From assembly GCF_037890675.1 (NCBI RefSeq), contig NZ_CP149574.1, positions 2,952,874 through 3,016,873 of the forward strand: a stretch of 64,000 nucleotides of DNA. The letters run 5' to 3'. A program made the translations under genes and the position numbers. The stretch comes from Methylovirgula sp. 4M-Z18. GTDB taxonomy: Bacteria > Pseudomonadota > Alphaproteobacteria > Rhizobiales > Beijerinckiaceae. How positions within the stretch are numbered: the stretch's first letter is position 1; the number at the start of each line of letters is the position of its first letter. Of the stretch, positions 15,881 to 24,548 are shown piece by piece. The notes under the pieces were generated by a model. The model did no database searches. It worked only from the letters and a program-made list of their open reading frames with translations, and had not been told where the DNA came from.

Positions 15881-16693
15881 ATGTCGTCGTTCACCTTCAT
15901 TGCACCCGAAAAACTCGCGCGCCTGATCGGCACGCCCAAATGCCCGGCCCTGCTCGACGTGCGCGCGCCGGACGATTCCGCGTCAAATCCGAGCCTTGTT
16001 CCCGGCGCTTATCCCTGCTCCCATGAAAATGTTCTGCAATGGGCGGCAACGTTCCGACCCTCTGCCATCGTGACCATCGGCCAACGCGGCAAGACACTCT
16101 CGCAAGGCGCGGCTGCGCAGCTTCGCGTCGCCGGTGTGCATGCAGAAGTTTTGGAGGGCGGTTTCGAGGCCTGGCAGAAGCTCAATCTCCCGCTCGTGCC
16201 GGCCGCGAAGATCCCTCCGCGCGGCCCCCAGGGGTGCACGGTTTGGGTCACGCGCGCCCGGCCCAAAATCGACCGCATTGCCTGTCCATGGCTCATCCGC
16301 CGGTTTGTCGATCCGAATGCGCAATTCCTCTATGTGGCGCCGCCGGAAGTGGAAGCCGTCGGACAAGCTTTTTCCGCAACGCCCTTCGATATCGAAGGCG
16401 TGTTCTGGAGCCATCGCGCCGACACATGCACATTCGACACGATGATCGAAGAGTTTGGCTTGGAGACGGAACCATTGTTACGGCTCGCAGCAATCGTGCG
16501 CGGTGCCGATACGGCGAGACTTGATCTTGCGCCGGAGGCTGCGGGGTTGCTCGCCGCATCCCTTGGATTGTCGCGCATGTATGGCGCCGATCTCGAACAA
16601 TTGGACGCCGGCTGCCAACTCTACGACGCCTTCTACCGCTGGTGTCGCGACGCGACAGACGAAACGCACAATTGGCCGACCAACAAACCTTAG
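15881..16693 (+). CDS. Chromate resistance protein: degenerate rhodanese domain plus ChrB C-terminal domain
   Basis: This 270-residue protein has a rhodanese-like N-terminal half (LLDVRAP, about 25-31; VLEGGFEAW, about 88-96) and a ChrB_C-like half (WVTRARPKIDRIACPWLIRRFVDPNA; FDTMIEEF; LYDAFYRWCRD). The active-site loop that normally reads Y-C-x-x-G-x-x-S appears as T-I-G-Q-R-G-K-T-L-S, so the sulfur-carrying cysteine is missing and sulfurtransferase activity is unlikely. ChrB-type domains accompany chromate transporters and may sense chromate or help reduce it. It lies 13 bp upstream of chrA and is probably co-transcribed. The start at 15881 follows an AAAGGA site. Confidence 0.8.
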   Translation: MSSFTFIAPEKLARLIGTPKCPALLDVRAPDDSASNPSLVPGAYPCSHENVLQWAATFRPSAIVTIGQRGKTLSQGAAAQLRVAGVHAEVLEGGFEAWQKLNLPLVPAAKIPPRGPQGCTVWVTRARPKIDRIACPWLIRRFVDPNAQFLYVAPPEVEAVGQAFSATPFDIEGVFWSHRADTCTFDTMIEEFGLETEPLLRLAAIVRGADTARLDLAPEAAGLLAASLGLSRMYGADLEQLDAGCQLYDAFYRWCRDATDETHNWPTNKP

Positions 16694-16706
16694 AGCCTGT
16701 AAACAC

Positions 16707-18050
16707 ATGGATTCATCCCTGATCACACGCCGCCACGACACGGGCTTGCCGGACGTTCGCTTTGGCGAGGCCGCCAAAGTCTGGACGCAGATCGGCTTCA
16801 CGTCGTTCGGCGGCGCGGCGGGGCAGATCGCCATGATGCACAAGATGCTGGTGGAAGAGCGCCAATGGATCGACGAAGCGCGCTTCCTCCACGCTCTGAA
16901 CTATTGCACGCTGCTGCCGGGCCCCGAAGCGCAGCAGCTCGCGACCTATATCGGCTGGCTGCTGCACGGCGTGCGCGGCGGCCTTTATGCCGGCGCGATG
17001 TTCGTCATTCCCGGCGCGCTCGTCATGCTCGGCCTGAGCGTGACCTACGTGCTCGGCCAGGACGTGCCGATGATCGCGGCGATTTTCTTCGGCATCAAGA
17101 CGGCGGTGCTCGCGATCGTGGCGCATGCGCTGCAGCGGATCGCGAAACGGGCGTTCAAGGGCCCGCTCTACGTGGCCATCGCGATCGTGGCATTCCTGGC
17201 GCTGCTTTTCGCCAACGTGCCCTTCCCTGTCCTCATTCTTACAGCGGCCCTGCTCGGCTACGTCGTGCAGCCCCGAAACCAGCAGCCCGCGGCAGCCGAT
17301 GATGGCGCGCTCGCCGCGCCGGCGGGTCAGGGCGGCTGGGCCTATGTGCTACGCACGGCCGCGATCTGGATCTCCATCTGGTGGGCGCCGGTCGTTCTGT
17401 GCGCCGTGCTCCTCGGGCCGCATCACATTCTGACGAGCGTCGGCATCTTCTTCGGCAAGATGGCGTCCTTGTCGTTCGGCGGCGCCTATGCGCTGCTCGC
17501 CTGGACAGCCCAGGAAGCGGTCGCGACCCATCACTGGCTGAACGCTTCGGAAATGGCCGACGGTCTTGGGCTGGCGGAAACGACGCCGGGCCCAACGATC
17601 CTCGTCACGCAGCATGTCGGCTTCCTCGCCGGCTTCCGCAATCCGGCGCCGTTCACGCCGCTGACGTCCGGCATTCTCGCCGCGCTCATCACAAGCTGGC
17701 TCACCTTCATGCCGTCGTACTTATGGATCTTCACCGGCGCGCCCTATGTCGAAAGCTTGCGCGCCAACCGGCGGCTCTCGTCGGCGCTCGCCGCCGTCAC
17801 GGCGGTCATCGTCGGCGTCATGGCCTATCTCGCGACCTGGTTCGCCCTGCATCTGTTGTTCGCCGAGCCGCAATGGCTGCCATGGCACGGCCTGCGCCTG
17901 CCGCTGATCGACCCCGCGACGCTCAATGTGCACGCCTTGCTGCTCTCGGCGATCGCCTTCGTCCTGACGATCGGCTGGCATTGGAATGTCGTGCGGGTGG
18001 TCCTTGTCATGGCCGTGCTCGGCGTCCTGCGCCAATGGGCCCTGTCATAG
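16707..18050 (+). CDS. chrA: Chromate transporter ChrA
   Basis: This 447-residue membrane protein is a long-chain ChrA with two homologous halves. The signature appears at the start of each: WTQIGFTSFGGAAGQIAMMHK (about 25-45) and FFGKMASLSFGGAYALLAW (about 250-268), followed by LPGPEAQQLATYIGW and ETTPGPTILVTQHVGF. CHR-family proteins extrude chromate with proton exchange. ATG at 16707 is preferred because the longer frame runs through the upstream gene. Its last 6 bp overlap the end of the convergent acetyltransferase gene. It forms a module with the rhodanese-ChrB gene. Confidence 0.9.
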   Translation: MDSSLITRRHDTGLPDVRFGEAAKVWTQIGFTSFGGAAGQIAMMHKMLVEERQWIDEARFLHALNYCTLLPGPEAQQLATYIGWLLHGVRGGLYAGAMFVIPGALVMLGLSVTYVLGQDVPMIAAIFFGIKTAVLAIVAHALQRIAKRAFKGPLYVAIAIVAFLALLFANVPFPVLILTAALLGYVVQPRNQQPAAADDGALAAPAGQGGWAYVLRTAAIWISIWWAPVVLCAVLLGPHHILTSVGIFFGKMASLSFGGAYALLAWTAQEAVATHHWLNASEMADGLGLAETTPGPTILVTQHVGFLAGFRNPAPFTPLTSGILAALITSWLTFMPSYLWIFTGAPYVESLRANRRLSSALAAVTAVIVGVMAYLATWFALHLLFAEPQWLPWHGLRLPLIDPATLNVHALLLSAIAFVLTIGWHWNVVRVVLVMAVLGVLRQWALS

Positions 18051-18497
18051 AGCCTTGTCGTAGCGGATCGCCGAAGCGCCGTCTTCGTAATAATCCTCGT
18101 AATCGCCGAAGCGCCGGTAGCCTTGCTTCTCGTAGAGGCGGATCGCCGCGGCATTGTCCTCGCGCACCTCGAGCCGCAGGCGCTGCATATGTCGCGCCCG
18201 CGCCACGTTCTCGCACGCGATCAGCAGAGCGCGGCCGACGCCCCGCCGGCCGATATTCGGATTCGTGGCGATCGAATAGAGCCGCGCCTTGACCGAGCCC
18301 TTGCGGAACGCCACGAGCGCATAGCCGGCAAACTCGCTCCCCAACGACGCCACGAGCAGCGCCACGCGCGGCGAACGGATGAAATCGCGCAGGCTACGCC
18401 GCGAGAGCCGGTCGCCGTCGAACACCAATTCCTCGAGCGCGTGCAGGGCATCGAGGTCTTGAAGCGTCGCAGGTTCGATTTTGAGGCCAGTCAACAA
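18045..18497 (-). CDS. GNAT family N-acetyltransferase (RimI-like)
   Basis: The 150-residue protein covers one GNAT domain. The acetyl-CoA loop is visible as NIGRRGVGRALLIACE (about residues 80-95; Q/RxxGxG/A type), followed by RLRLEVREDNAAAIRLYEKQGYRRFGDYEDYY, which is typical of RimI-type protein acetyltransferases. The closing EDGASAIRYDKAL matches ribosomal-protein acetylases. The substrate is unknown. It overlaps chrA tail-to-tail by 6 bp and has no operon partner. Confidence 0.82.
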   Translation of the reverse strand: MLTGLKIEPATLQDLDALHALEELVFDGDRLSRRSLRDFIRSPRVALLVASLGSEFAGYALVAFRKGSVKARLYSIATNPNIGRRGVGRALLIACENVARARHMQRLRLEVREDNAAAIRLYEKQGYRRFGDYEDYYEDGASAIRYDKAL

Positions 18498-18678
18498 GGC
18501 GTGAAAATCTCAAAAGGCGAGAGGTCGGTGCGGCGCACTATATCGCTCGACATTGCGGTTTGGAATCCTAGTTGGGATTGGGTCCCTATCATCACCACGT
18601 CCTTGACAGCCGCCGCATCCCATCCGCCAGAACTATGGTGCGAGGATGGCGTCACACAAAGCAACCGACGGAGCCGTC

Positions 18679-19443
18679 ATGTCCCAAGACATCGTTACCG
18701 AAGAGCTCGAAATCGACGTCCCGGGCAGCGCCCAGGCGATGGCTGCGTTTCTCGCCCGGCCGGCCGCGGCCGGCCCGCACCCGGCGGTCATCATCTGCGG
18801 CGAACTTTATGGCTTGAACGGCCATATCCGCGACATCGCGCAGCGATTTGCGCGCGCCGGCTATGTGGCGCTCGCTCCGGATTTTTATCATCGCAGCGAA
18901 AAGTTGGCGCATCTTCCTTATACCGAGGCGGGACGCCAGAAGGGATTCACCTTGCTGCGGCAATTGCGCCGCGCGGACGCCATCGCCGACGTGCGCGCCG
19001 CACTCGATCATTTGCGCCGGCGGCACGATACAGGCCCGAAGATCGGCATCGCTGGCTTCAGTTTCGGCGGTCACATCGCCTATCTCGCCGCGACACAGCT
19101 CGATCTCGCGGCAATCGCCATTCTCTACGGCGGCTGGATCACCAACACCGATATTCCGTTGAGCCAGCCGGAAGCGACCGTGTCTTTGACCTCCGGCATT
19201 GCAGCGCGGAATGGCAAATTGCTCTACATGGTCGGCGCGTTGGATCATGCGATTACCAAGGAGCAGACCGATGCGATCGAACACGCCCTGCAGGCGGCAG
19301 GCGTGCGCCATGATATGGTGATCTATCCGAACGTGAAACACGGCTTCTTCTGCGACGACCGTGATACATTCGACGAGACCGCGCGCGACGATGCGTGGCG
19401 CCGGATGTTGGCGTTGTTTCAAGAAGAGTTGCGAGAGAGTTGA
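18679..19443 (+). CDS. Dienelactone hydrolase family protein
   Basis: The 254-residue alpha/beta hydrolase shows the DLH pattern: ICGELYGLNGHIRDIA with the conserved Glu, LAPDFYHR, nucleophile elbow GFSFGG, an Asp in VGALDHAIT, and a His in VKHGFF. Classical DLH has Cys in the elbow (GxCxGG); here it is Ser, so the enzyme may be a serine esterase. The start chosen is ATG at 18679, with GGAG five bases upstream; an ATG at 18646 gives 11 more residues but has its GAGG touching the start. It stands alone. The substrate cannot be told from sequence. Confidence 0.82.
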   Translation: MSQDIVTEELEIDVPGSAQAMAAFLARPAAAGPHPAVIICGELYGLNGHIRDIAQRFARAGYVALAPDFYHRSEKLAHLPYTEAGRQKGFTLLRQLRRADAIADVRAALDHLRRRHDTGPKIGIAGFSFGGHIAYLAATQLDLAAIAILYGGWITNTDIPLSQPEATVSLTSGIAARNGKLLYMVGALDHAITKEQTDAIEHALQAAGVRHDMVIYPNVKHGFFCDDRDTFDETARDDAWRRMLALFQEELRES

Positions 19444-19462
19444 AAAAGGCCGCAGCTCACGA

Positions 19463-20464
19463 TCACCGGTGTTCGCCCTGATACGCCCGATACCATTGCA
19501 CCAAGGCAGCGACACCCTGCTCGATGCTCGTCTTGGGCCGGAAGCCGGTCAACGTATGGAGAAGGTCGGTATTGGCGAAAGTGCGCGGCACGTCGCCTTG
19601 TTGCATCGGCAGATAATTGCGGATCGCCTTGCGGCCCAGGGCTTTTTCGATCGTCTCGATGAAATAGAGAAGATTGATCGGCTCGCCGTTGCCGATATTC
19701 ACCACCCGGAACGGCGCATCGGGCGATAGGCTGTCGTCGCGCACCGCATGGGTGCCCGGAATGCAATCGGCGAGGCGCACGACCGCTTCGACGAGGTCGG
19801 TGACGTAAGTGAAATCGCGTTCCATATGGCCGTGATTGTAAATATCGATCGGCTCGCCGGTGCTGATATTGTGCACGAATTTATAGGGCGCCATATCCGG
19901 CCGGCCCCAGGGGCCGTAGACGGTGAAGAAGCGAAACGCCGTCGTCGGAATTGTCCACAAATGGCTGTAGCAATGCGCCATCAATTCGGTGGATTTTTTC
20001 GTCGCGGCGTAAAGGGTCAACGGCCGGTCGGTCGCGTCCGTCTCGAAGAACTCGCCGTCGCCACGATTGCCGTAGACGGAACTCGTCGAGGCGATCAAAA
20101 GATGTTTCACGCCGTGGCGCCGGCACAAATCCATCACGTTGAACGTGCCGGTCAGATTGGCATCGATATAGGCGCGCGGATTTTCCAGGCTGTAGCGAAC
20201 GCCGGCTTGCGCCGCGAGATGAATGACGATGTCGATCGGCCGATCGCCCCAGGCATCTTCCAGTCCGGCGGCATCCTCGAGCATCGCGCGATGCCCTTGA
20301 TAGCCATTGCGCACCGCAAGTTGGGCGTGGCGCTGCTCTTTCAGGTTGATATCGTAATAGGAGGTGAATCCGTCGACCCCGATCACCTCATGGCCGTCAT
20401 CCAGAAGCCGCTTCGCCAAATGAAATCCGATGAAGCCCGCGGTGCCGGTGACGAGAAATCTCAT
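19463..20464 (-). CDS. UDP-glucuronate 4-epimerase-like NAD-dependent epimerase
   Basis: This 333-residue extended short-chain dehydrogenase has the NAD motif [12 protein letters not shown] (GxxGxxG, about residues 7-18), a STSSVYG serine and YAATKK catalytic tyrosine-lysine. The [10 protein letters not shown] block and [21 protein letters not shown] match UDP-glucuronate/UDP-galacturonate epimerases of cell-surface polysaccharide pathways. It likely makes UDP-galacturonate for LPS or capsule in the cytoplasm. It follows the carbonic-anhydrase-like gene by 3 bp, so it is translated from the same transcript. Other UDP-sugar 4-epimerases are possible alternatives. Confidence 0.83.
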   Translation of the reverse strand: MRFLVTGTAGFIGFHLAKRLLDDGHEVIGVDGFTSYYDINLKEQRHAQLAVRNGYQGHRAMLEDAAGLEDAWGDRPIDIVIHLAAQAGVRYSLENPRAYIDANLTGTFNVMDLCRRHGVKHLLIASTSSVYGNRGDGEFFETDATDRPLTLYAATKKSTELMAHCYSHLWTIPTTAFRFFTVYGPWGRPDMAPYKFVHNISTGEPIDIYNHGHMERDFTYVTDLVEAVVRLADCIPGTHAVRDDSLSPDAPFRVVNIGNGEPINLLYFIETIEKALGRKAIRNYLPMQQGDVPRTFANTDLLHTLTGFRPKTSIEQGVAALVQWYRAYQGEHR

Positions 20465-20467
20465 CGA

Positions 20468-21007
20468 CTAACTCTGTCCGTCGAGCCGCTTCAGGCCCTT
20501 CGCAAAGCGCTGCCAATTGCGCACGTAATTGGCGGCCGATAGGCGCAGGCGCTGCAGGTCGTCCCGCGACAGGACGCGAACCGCTTTCGCCGGCGCGCCG
20601 ACGATGAGCGAGCCATCGGCGAATTCCTTGCCTTCGGTCACAAGCGCATTGGCGCCGACAAGGCAGCCCGCACCGATCTTCGCGCCATTCAACACAGTTG
20701 CGCCCATGCCGATCAGCGTGCCGTCGCCAATCGTGCAGCCGTGCAGAATCGCGCGGTGGCCGATAGTGCAATCGACACCGATCTGCAGGGGAAGGCCCAT
20801 GTCAGTATGGAGCACGCAATGCTCCTGGATATTGCTGCGCGCACCTACGCTGATCCACTCGTTGTCGCCACGCAGCACCGCCCCGAACCAGATGCCGACA
20901 TCCTCGGCAAGATCGACCCGCCCGATCACTTCGGCGCTCGGCGCAATCCAATAGCGGCCGTCCGCGGGAAGCTTGGGGGAAACATCGTCGAGAGAGTAGA
21001 CGGGCAT
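20468..21007 (-). CDS. Gamma-class carbonic anhydrase-like hexapeptide protein
   Basis: The 179-residue protein is a left-handed beta-helix of hexapeptide repeats. Candidate metal histidines appear in ...NIQEHCVLHTD (H around 65-70) and CTIGHRAILHGC (H around 88-93), as in CaiE/YrdA/gamma-carbonic anhydrase homologues. Many such proteins bind zinc without measured anhydrase activity. The length is typical. It lies 15 bp after the DUF3126 gene and 3 bp before the epimerase gene, within a minus-strand set that starts near cysE. Confidence 0.83.
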   Translation of the reverse strand: MPVYSLDDVSPKLPADGRYWIAPSAEVIGRVDLAEDVGIWFGAVLRGDNEWISVGARSNIQEHCVLHTDMGLPLQIGVDCTIGHRAILHGCTIGDGTLIGMGATVLNGAKIGAGCLVGANALVTEGKEFADGSLIVGAPAKAVRVLSRDDLQRLRLSAANYVRNWQRFAKGLKRLDGQS

Positions 21008-21022
21008 GGCCGGGATCCGCTG

Positions 21023-21421
21023 TTAAAAATCGTCCAGATCGAAATCCAGGATCGCCATTTGCAACGTGTAGCTTTTCGCCTTCGGATCGTCGGCGGAGAT
21101 GACGCCGATATGATCTTCGCCGCAATTGAGTTCGACGGAATCGACCTTCTTGGCACGCGCCACAATCTTCAGCTTGTCGTTCTCGAACAGCAATCGGAGA
21201 TAGGATTCCAGTGCCGGCCGCTCGACCGGGATTTTCATGTCGAAAGCAAAGGACCGATCGCCGTCCTCATCGTCGACGATAATGCCGCCAATCCGGCGCT
21301 CACCCAAATGCACATCTGCCATTTCGGCGTTTTTCGGATTCAGACTGACGCGAATCGCGTCATTGCCGAAAGTCTGACGCAAAAACGCCTGCAGCTTTCG
21401 CAATTCGGTTTTTTCCAGCAT
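21023..21421 (-). CDS. DUF3126 family protein
   Basis: The 132-residue protein matches the small alphaproteobacterial DUF3126 family. The start is taken at ATG 21421 (MLEKTELRKLQAFLRQTFGN), which fits the family N terminus and has GGAGAC upstream; a longer frame to 21487 exists but adds non-family residues. The protein is soluble, acidic at the C terminus (ILDFDLDDF), with a central GERRIGGIIVDDEDGDRSF block. No function is known. It lies between cysE and the carbonic-anhydrase-like gene, an arrangement I would expect in Hyphomicrobiales. Confidence 0.75.
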   Translation of the reverse strand: MLEKTELRKLQAFLRQTFGNDAIRVSLNPKNAEMADVHLGERRIGGIIVDDEDGDRSFAFDMKIPVERPALESYLRLLFENDKLKIVARAKKVDSVELNCGEDHIGVISADDPKAKSYTLQMAILDFDLDDF

Positions 21422-21556
21422 TCTGTCTCCGCCAAGGATATTCGGACGCGTCCAATCGGCGCGTAAAACGCCGCGTGGATTTGCCACGAATGGACGAGGC
21501 GGGCAAGAGGGAATGACGGAAGCGCGGGCTGGCCGCCCGCGTCCAAAGATGACGGA

Positions 21557-22387
21557 TTAAATCTCGTAGCCCAATTTATCGGCGATCAATTGGTCCATCG
21601 TCCGCGACGGCTCGGCGCAGCCTGCGACACCGACCACCTTGGCCGGGACGCCGGCGACGGTCGTATTGTGCGGCACCGGGGCCAGCACGACCGAGCCCGC
21701 GGCGACGCGGGCGCAATGGCCGACTTCGATATTGCCCAGGATCTTGGCGCCCGCGCCGATCAGCACGCCATGGCGGATCTTCGGATGCCGGTCGCCGGTT
21801 TCCTTGCCCGTGCCGCCCAGGGTCACGCCCTGAAGGATCGACACATCATCCTCGATCACGGTCGTCTCGCCGACGACGAGACCGGTGGCGTGGTCAAGGA
21901 AAATGCCCTTGCCGATCTTCGCCGCCGGATTGATGTCAGCCTGGAAGACTTCCGAGGCGCGGCTCTGCAGGTAGAGCGCAAAATCCTTTCGGCCCGCTTT
22001 CAGCAGCGCATGGGCGAGGCGATAGGTTTGCAGCGCGTGGAAACCCTTGAAATAGAGCAGCGGCTCTATCAGCCGGTTGCTCGCCGGGTCGCGGTCGGCG
22101 ACGGCGAGAATGTCGGCGCGAAAAGCTTCGCCGATCGCGGGGTCGCGGGCGGCGAAATCAGTAAAGGCCTGGGCGATCAGATCGCCGGAGACCTCGCGAT
22201 GATCCAGCCGCGAGGAGACGCGCTGGATGACGGCGCTTTCCAGGGTGTCGTGGTTCAAAATGGTCGAAAACACGAAGCCGGATAATTCGGGCTCGCGCCG
22301 CACCATATCCTCGGCTTCCTGCCGGATACGGGTGAAAAGCGGATCAGCATGCAAACCAACGACCTTAGCACTCTGAACTTGGGCCAT
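21557..22387 (-). CDS. cysE: Serine O-acetyltransferase
   Basis: The 276-residue protein is CysE, which makes O-acetylserine from serine and acetyl-CoA for cysteine synthesis. The N-terminal helical domain (FVFSTILNHDTLESAVIQRVSSRL) and the C-terminal hexapeptide beta-helix (INPAAKIGKGIFLDHATGLVVGETTVIEDDVSILQGVTLGGTGKETGDRHPKI) are complete; catalytic His residues are in DHATG and DRHPKI. The start is set at ATG 22387 (MAQVQSAKV); the longer frame adds an unlikely upstream stretch. It ends in GYEI, a C-terminal Ile like that used by CysE to bind CysK. Confidence 0.93.
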   Translation of the reverse strand: MAQVQSAKVVGLHADPLFTRIRQEAEDMVRREPELSGFVFSTILNHDTLESAVIQRVSSRLDHREVSGDLIAQAFTDFAARDPAIGEAFRADILAVADRDPASNRLIEPLLYFKGFHALQTYRLAHALLKAGRKDFALYLQSRASEVFQADINPAAKIGKGIFLDHATGLVVGETTVIEDDVSILQGVTLGGTGKETGDRHPKIRHGVLIGAGAKILGNIEVGHCARVAAGSVVLAPVPHNTTVAGVPAKVVGVAGCAEPSRTMDQLIADKLGYEI

Positions 22388-22496
22388 CCGCCCCTCCCAA
22401 AAAACCGGCCGACACCATAACATAATTTGCTGCGTTGCACGCGCAAAATACATCCGTGCCACACGACATAGGTCGCAAGCGCCACCATGCCCAGCC

Positions 22497-23438
22497 TTAT
22501 ACGGTAAACCAGTACCGCGTCATGTGAAAAAAGATCGGTGCGGCGAAAATCACCGAATCCAGTCGGTCGAGAATGCCGCCATGGCCCTCGATCACCCGGC
22601 CCCAGTCCTTGACGCCCCGGTCTCGCTTGATCGCCGACATGACAAGCCCGCCCAGAAAACCCATCAGGCAGATGACGAAGGCCATGCCCGCCGCTTGCAG
22701 GACCGAAAACGGGGTGATCCACCACAGGCCGGCGCCGAGCAAGGTCGCGCTCAAACCGCCGCCGATCAGCCCCTCCCAGGTTTTGGAGGGCGACAGATTG
22801 GGGGCGACCTTGTTGCGGCCGAACAATTTGCCGAACACATATTGCAGCACATCCGACCCCTGCACGACGATAACGAGGAAGCAGATCAGCAGTAGGCGCT
22901 TCGCTTCGAAGCCGGGGATCGGCAGGGTGAGCAGCGCCGGCACGTGGCTGACGCAAAACACGCAGATCATCAGTCCCCATTGCACGAATGCGATGCGCTC
23001 GAGGAAGTGCAGCGTGTCGCCGCGCAAAGCCGCAATGATCGGCAGGATCAGAAAGCAATAGACCGGGATGAAAATCGAATAGAGCCCGTACCAGTCGATC
23101 CAGACGAGGTAATATTGCACCGGCAGGCCAAGCAGGAAGATCGCCAGCAGCGCCCAATGATCGCCGCGGCGGGTGGGCGTGAGGGTCAGAAACTCGCGCA
23201 AGGCGGCGAAGGACGCGAGGCCGAACAGCAGAATGACCGCACCCTTGCCGAGCAGGAAGGCGAGGCCGATGATGATCACCATCACCCACCAGGCATTGAT
23301 GCGCTGATTGAGATTCTCGATCACCGGATTTTTATGCGGCCGGGCGCGCCACGCGAGCAATTGGCCGACCAGGGTCGCAACCGCGAGAACGCCCAATGTA
23401 CCGCCGAACAGCAGGAAAATTTCGTGGGGCGCTTTCAT
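22497..23438 (-). CDS. Phosphatidate cytidylyltransferase (CdsA/YnbB-like)
   Basis: This 313-residue membrane enzyme should make CDP-diacylglycerol from phosphatidate and CTP. The CDP-diglyceride synthase signature is near the C terminus: SAIKRDRGVKDWGRVIEGHG, then GILDRLD. It has about eight membrane helices, and LSPSKTWEGLIGG also fits the family. E. coli YnbB has a similar length and partners. Start ATG at 23438 overlaps the acyltransferase stop. With the acyltransferase and CDP-alcohol transferase nearby, it supplies activated lipid for a dedicated phospholipid, separate from the general cdsA, by inference. Confidence 0.88.
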   Translation of the reverse strand: MKAPHEIFLLFGGTLGVLAVATLVGQLLAWRARPHKNPVIENLNQRINAWWVMVIIIGLAFLLGKGAVILLFGLASFAALREFLTLTPTRRGDHWALLAIFLLGLPVQYYLVWIDWYGLYSIFIPVYCFLILPIIAALRGDTLHFLERIAFVQWGLMICVFCVSHVPALLTLPIPGFEAKRLLLICFLVIVVQGSDVLQYVFGKLFGRNKVAPNLSPSKTWEGLIGGGLSATLLGAGLWWITPFSVLQAAGMAFVICLMGFLGGLVMSAIKRDRGVKDWGRVIEGHGGILDRLDSVIFAAPIFFHMTRYWFTV

Positions 23439-24076
23439 CGGTGGAAATCCGCAGGCTTGAGGGCGAGAAGGGCATTGCGGGCGCGCGCGATAAAATCGTC
23501 GCGCTCCTCATCGGGCGCAACGGCGATCGGCGCACCGAAAATCACGCTGCACAGCAATGGCACGGGCAGAAATTCGCCCTTCGGCATGACGCGGCCGATG
23601 TTCTCGATCCACACCGGCACGAGTTCGAGTTCGGGATTGGCTTTGCTCAAATGATAAAGGCCGCTTTTGAACGGCAGCAACGGCTCGTCGCTCGTATTGC
23701 GTGTGCCCTCGGGGAAGAAGATCAGCGATACGCGCTCGTTGACGGCGGCCATCATCACATCGAGCGGCGCGGGCTGGCCAGGCTGATGCTGCCGGTCGAT
23801 CAGCACCGCATTGAACACCGATCTGCCGATGAAGCCCATCAGATCGTTGCCGCCCCAATAATCCTGCGCCGCAACCGGCCGGGTCGAGCCGCGCAAGGAC
23901 CACGGCAACGCCGTCCAGATGAGGAGGAAATCGCCGTGGCTGGCATGATTGGCGAAATAAAGCCGCTGCTTTTCGCTCGGAAGGCAGCCGCGCCAATCCG
24001 GCCGTACGCCGGTAACCAGCCGGGCCAGAGCGATGATGCCAAAGCCCAAGACGCGGGCGAGAATCTGTTTGCCCAT
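23435..24076 (-). CDS. 1-acylglycerol-3-phosphate acyltransferase family protein (PlsC-like)
   Basis: The 213-residue protein has the acyltransferase motifs NHASHGD (HX4D, about residues 43-49) and FFPEGTR (about 120-126), with a hydrophobic N-terminal helix for membrane association. It should transfer a fatty acyl chain to lysophosphatidate or a related lysolipid. It overlaps the CdsA-like gene by 4 bp (ATGA), so acylation and CDP activation are coupled at translation. E. coli ynbABCD has no such gene, so this is an added step or a local substitute for plsC. Confidence 0.85.
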   Translation of the reverse strand: MGKQILARVLGFGIIALARLVTGVRPDWRGCLPSEKQRLYFANHASHGDFLLIWTALPWSLRGSTRPVAAQDYWGGNDLMGFIGRSVFNAVLIDRQHQPGQPAPLDVMMAAVNERVSLIFFPEGTRNTSDEPLLPFKSGLYHLSKANPELELVPVWIENIGRVMPKGEFLPVPLLCSVIFGAPIAVAPDEERDDFIARARNALLALKPADFHR

Positions 24077-24122
24077 GGATGCCCCCGAACGACGCGCAGA
24101 TCAGCTTTCCGATGCACTCCTG

Positions 24123-24548
24123 CTATCGGATGCGCCAGTGCAAAAAAACGGCCCAAATGGTTGCGAACAGCAAGATCGACGTCTGCGCGACAACGCACAC
24201 GATCAGGTTCTGGAGCAGGCGAATGGCGCCGCGCGAGCGATCCTCCATCGACCGCGTCGGGCCGATCGTGCGGATCAGCCCGAGGCGCCGCATCGCTTCG
24301 TCGAACGAAGCAAGCGTGTGTTCCTGCGACGCGAGAAGCGTGAACAGGTCGGCATCGAAGCTGCCCCGCGCCGCGAACCACATGCCGCCGGCAAAGGCGC
24401 AGAGCCCGAGTGCGAACGACAGCGGGCCGACCATCGGAACGAGCAGCGCATGCGCGATGAGGAGCACACAGGACGCCGCCTGCAGCCGGGGGCCATTACG
24501 CAAGGCATAGGCGGTGACGCGCGCCAGAACGACATCAGTTTCAGCCAC
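24123..24548 (-). CDS. Small membrane protein of the lipid locus, unknown function
   Basis: The 141-residue protein is not one I recognise. It has two hydrophobic helices near the N terminus (about residues 22-60), a polar middle of roughly 45 residues with ARGSFDADLFTLLASQEHTLASFDEAMRRLGL, and a C-terminal helix (about 113-136). Its start overlaps the end of the PAP2-phosphatase gene by 8 bp, so it belongs to the operon. The SFDEAMRRLGL-R-x-R-S-M-E-DR-x-RGA segment is charged and could bind lipid headgroups or a partner. No enzyme motif is visible. Confidence 0.7.
   Translation of the reverse strand: MAETDVVLARVTAYALRNGPRLQAASCVLLIAHALLVPMVGPLSFALGLCAFAGGMWFAARGSFDADLFTLLASQEHTLASFDEAMRRLGLIRTIGPTRSMEDRSRGAIRLLQNLIVCVVAQTSILLFATIWAVFLHWRIR

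Noticed and set aside
21486-21556. GCGGGC-TGGCC-GCCCGC hairpin between cysE and DUF3126 as a further copy of repeat B
   Set aside because: Only short resemblance to the repeat (ATGACGG ends); arms are too short and the middle does not align.
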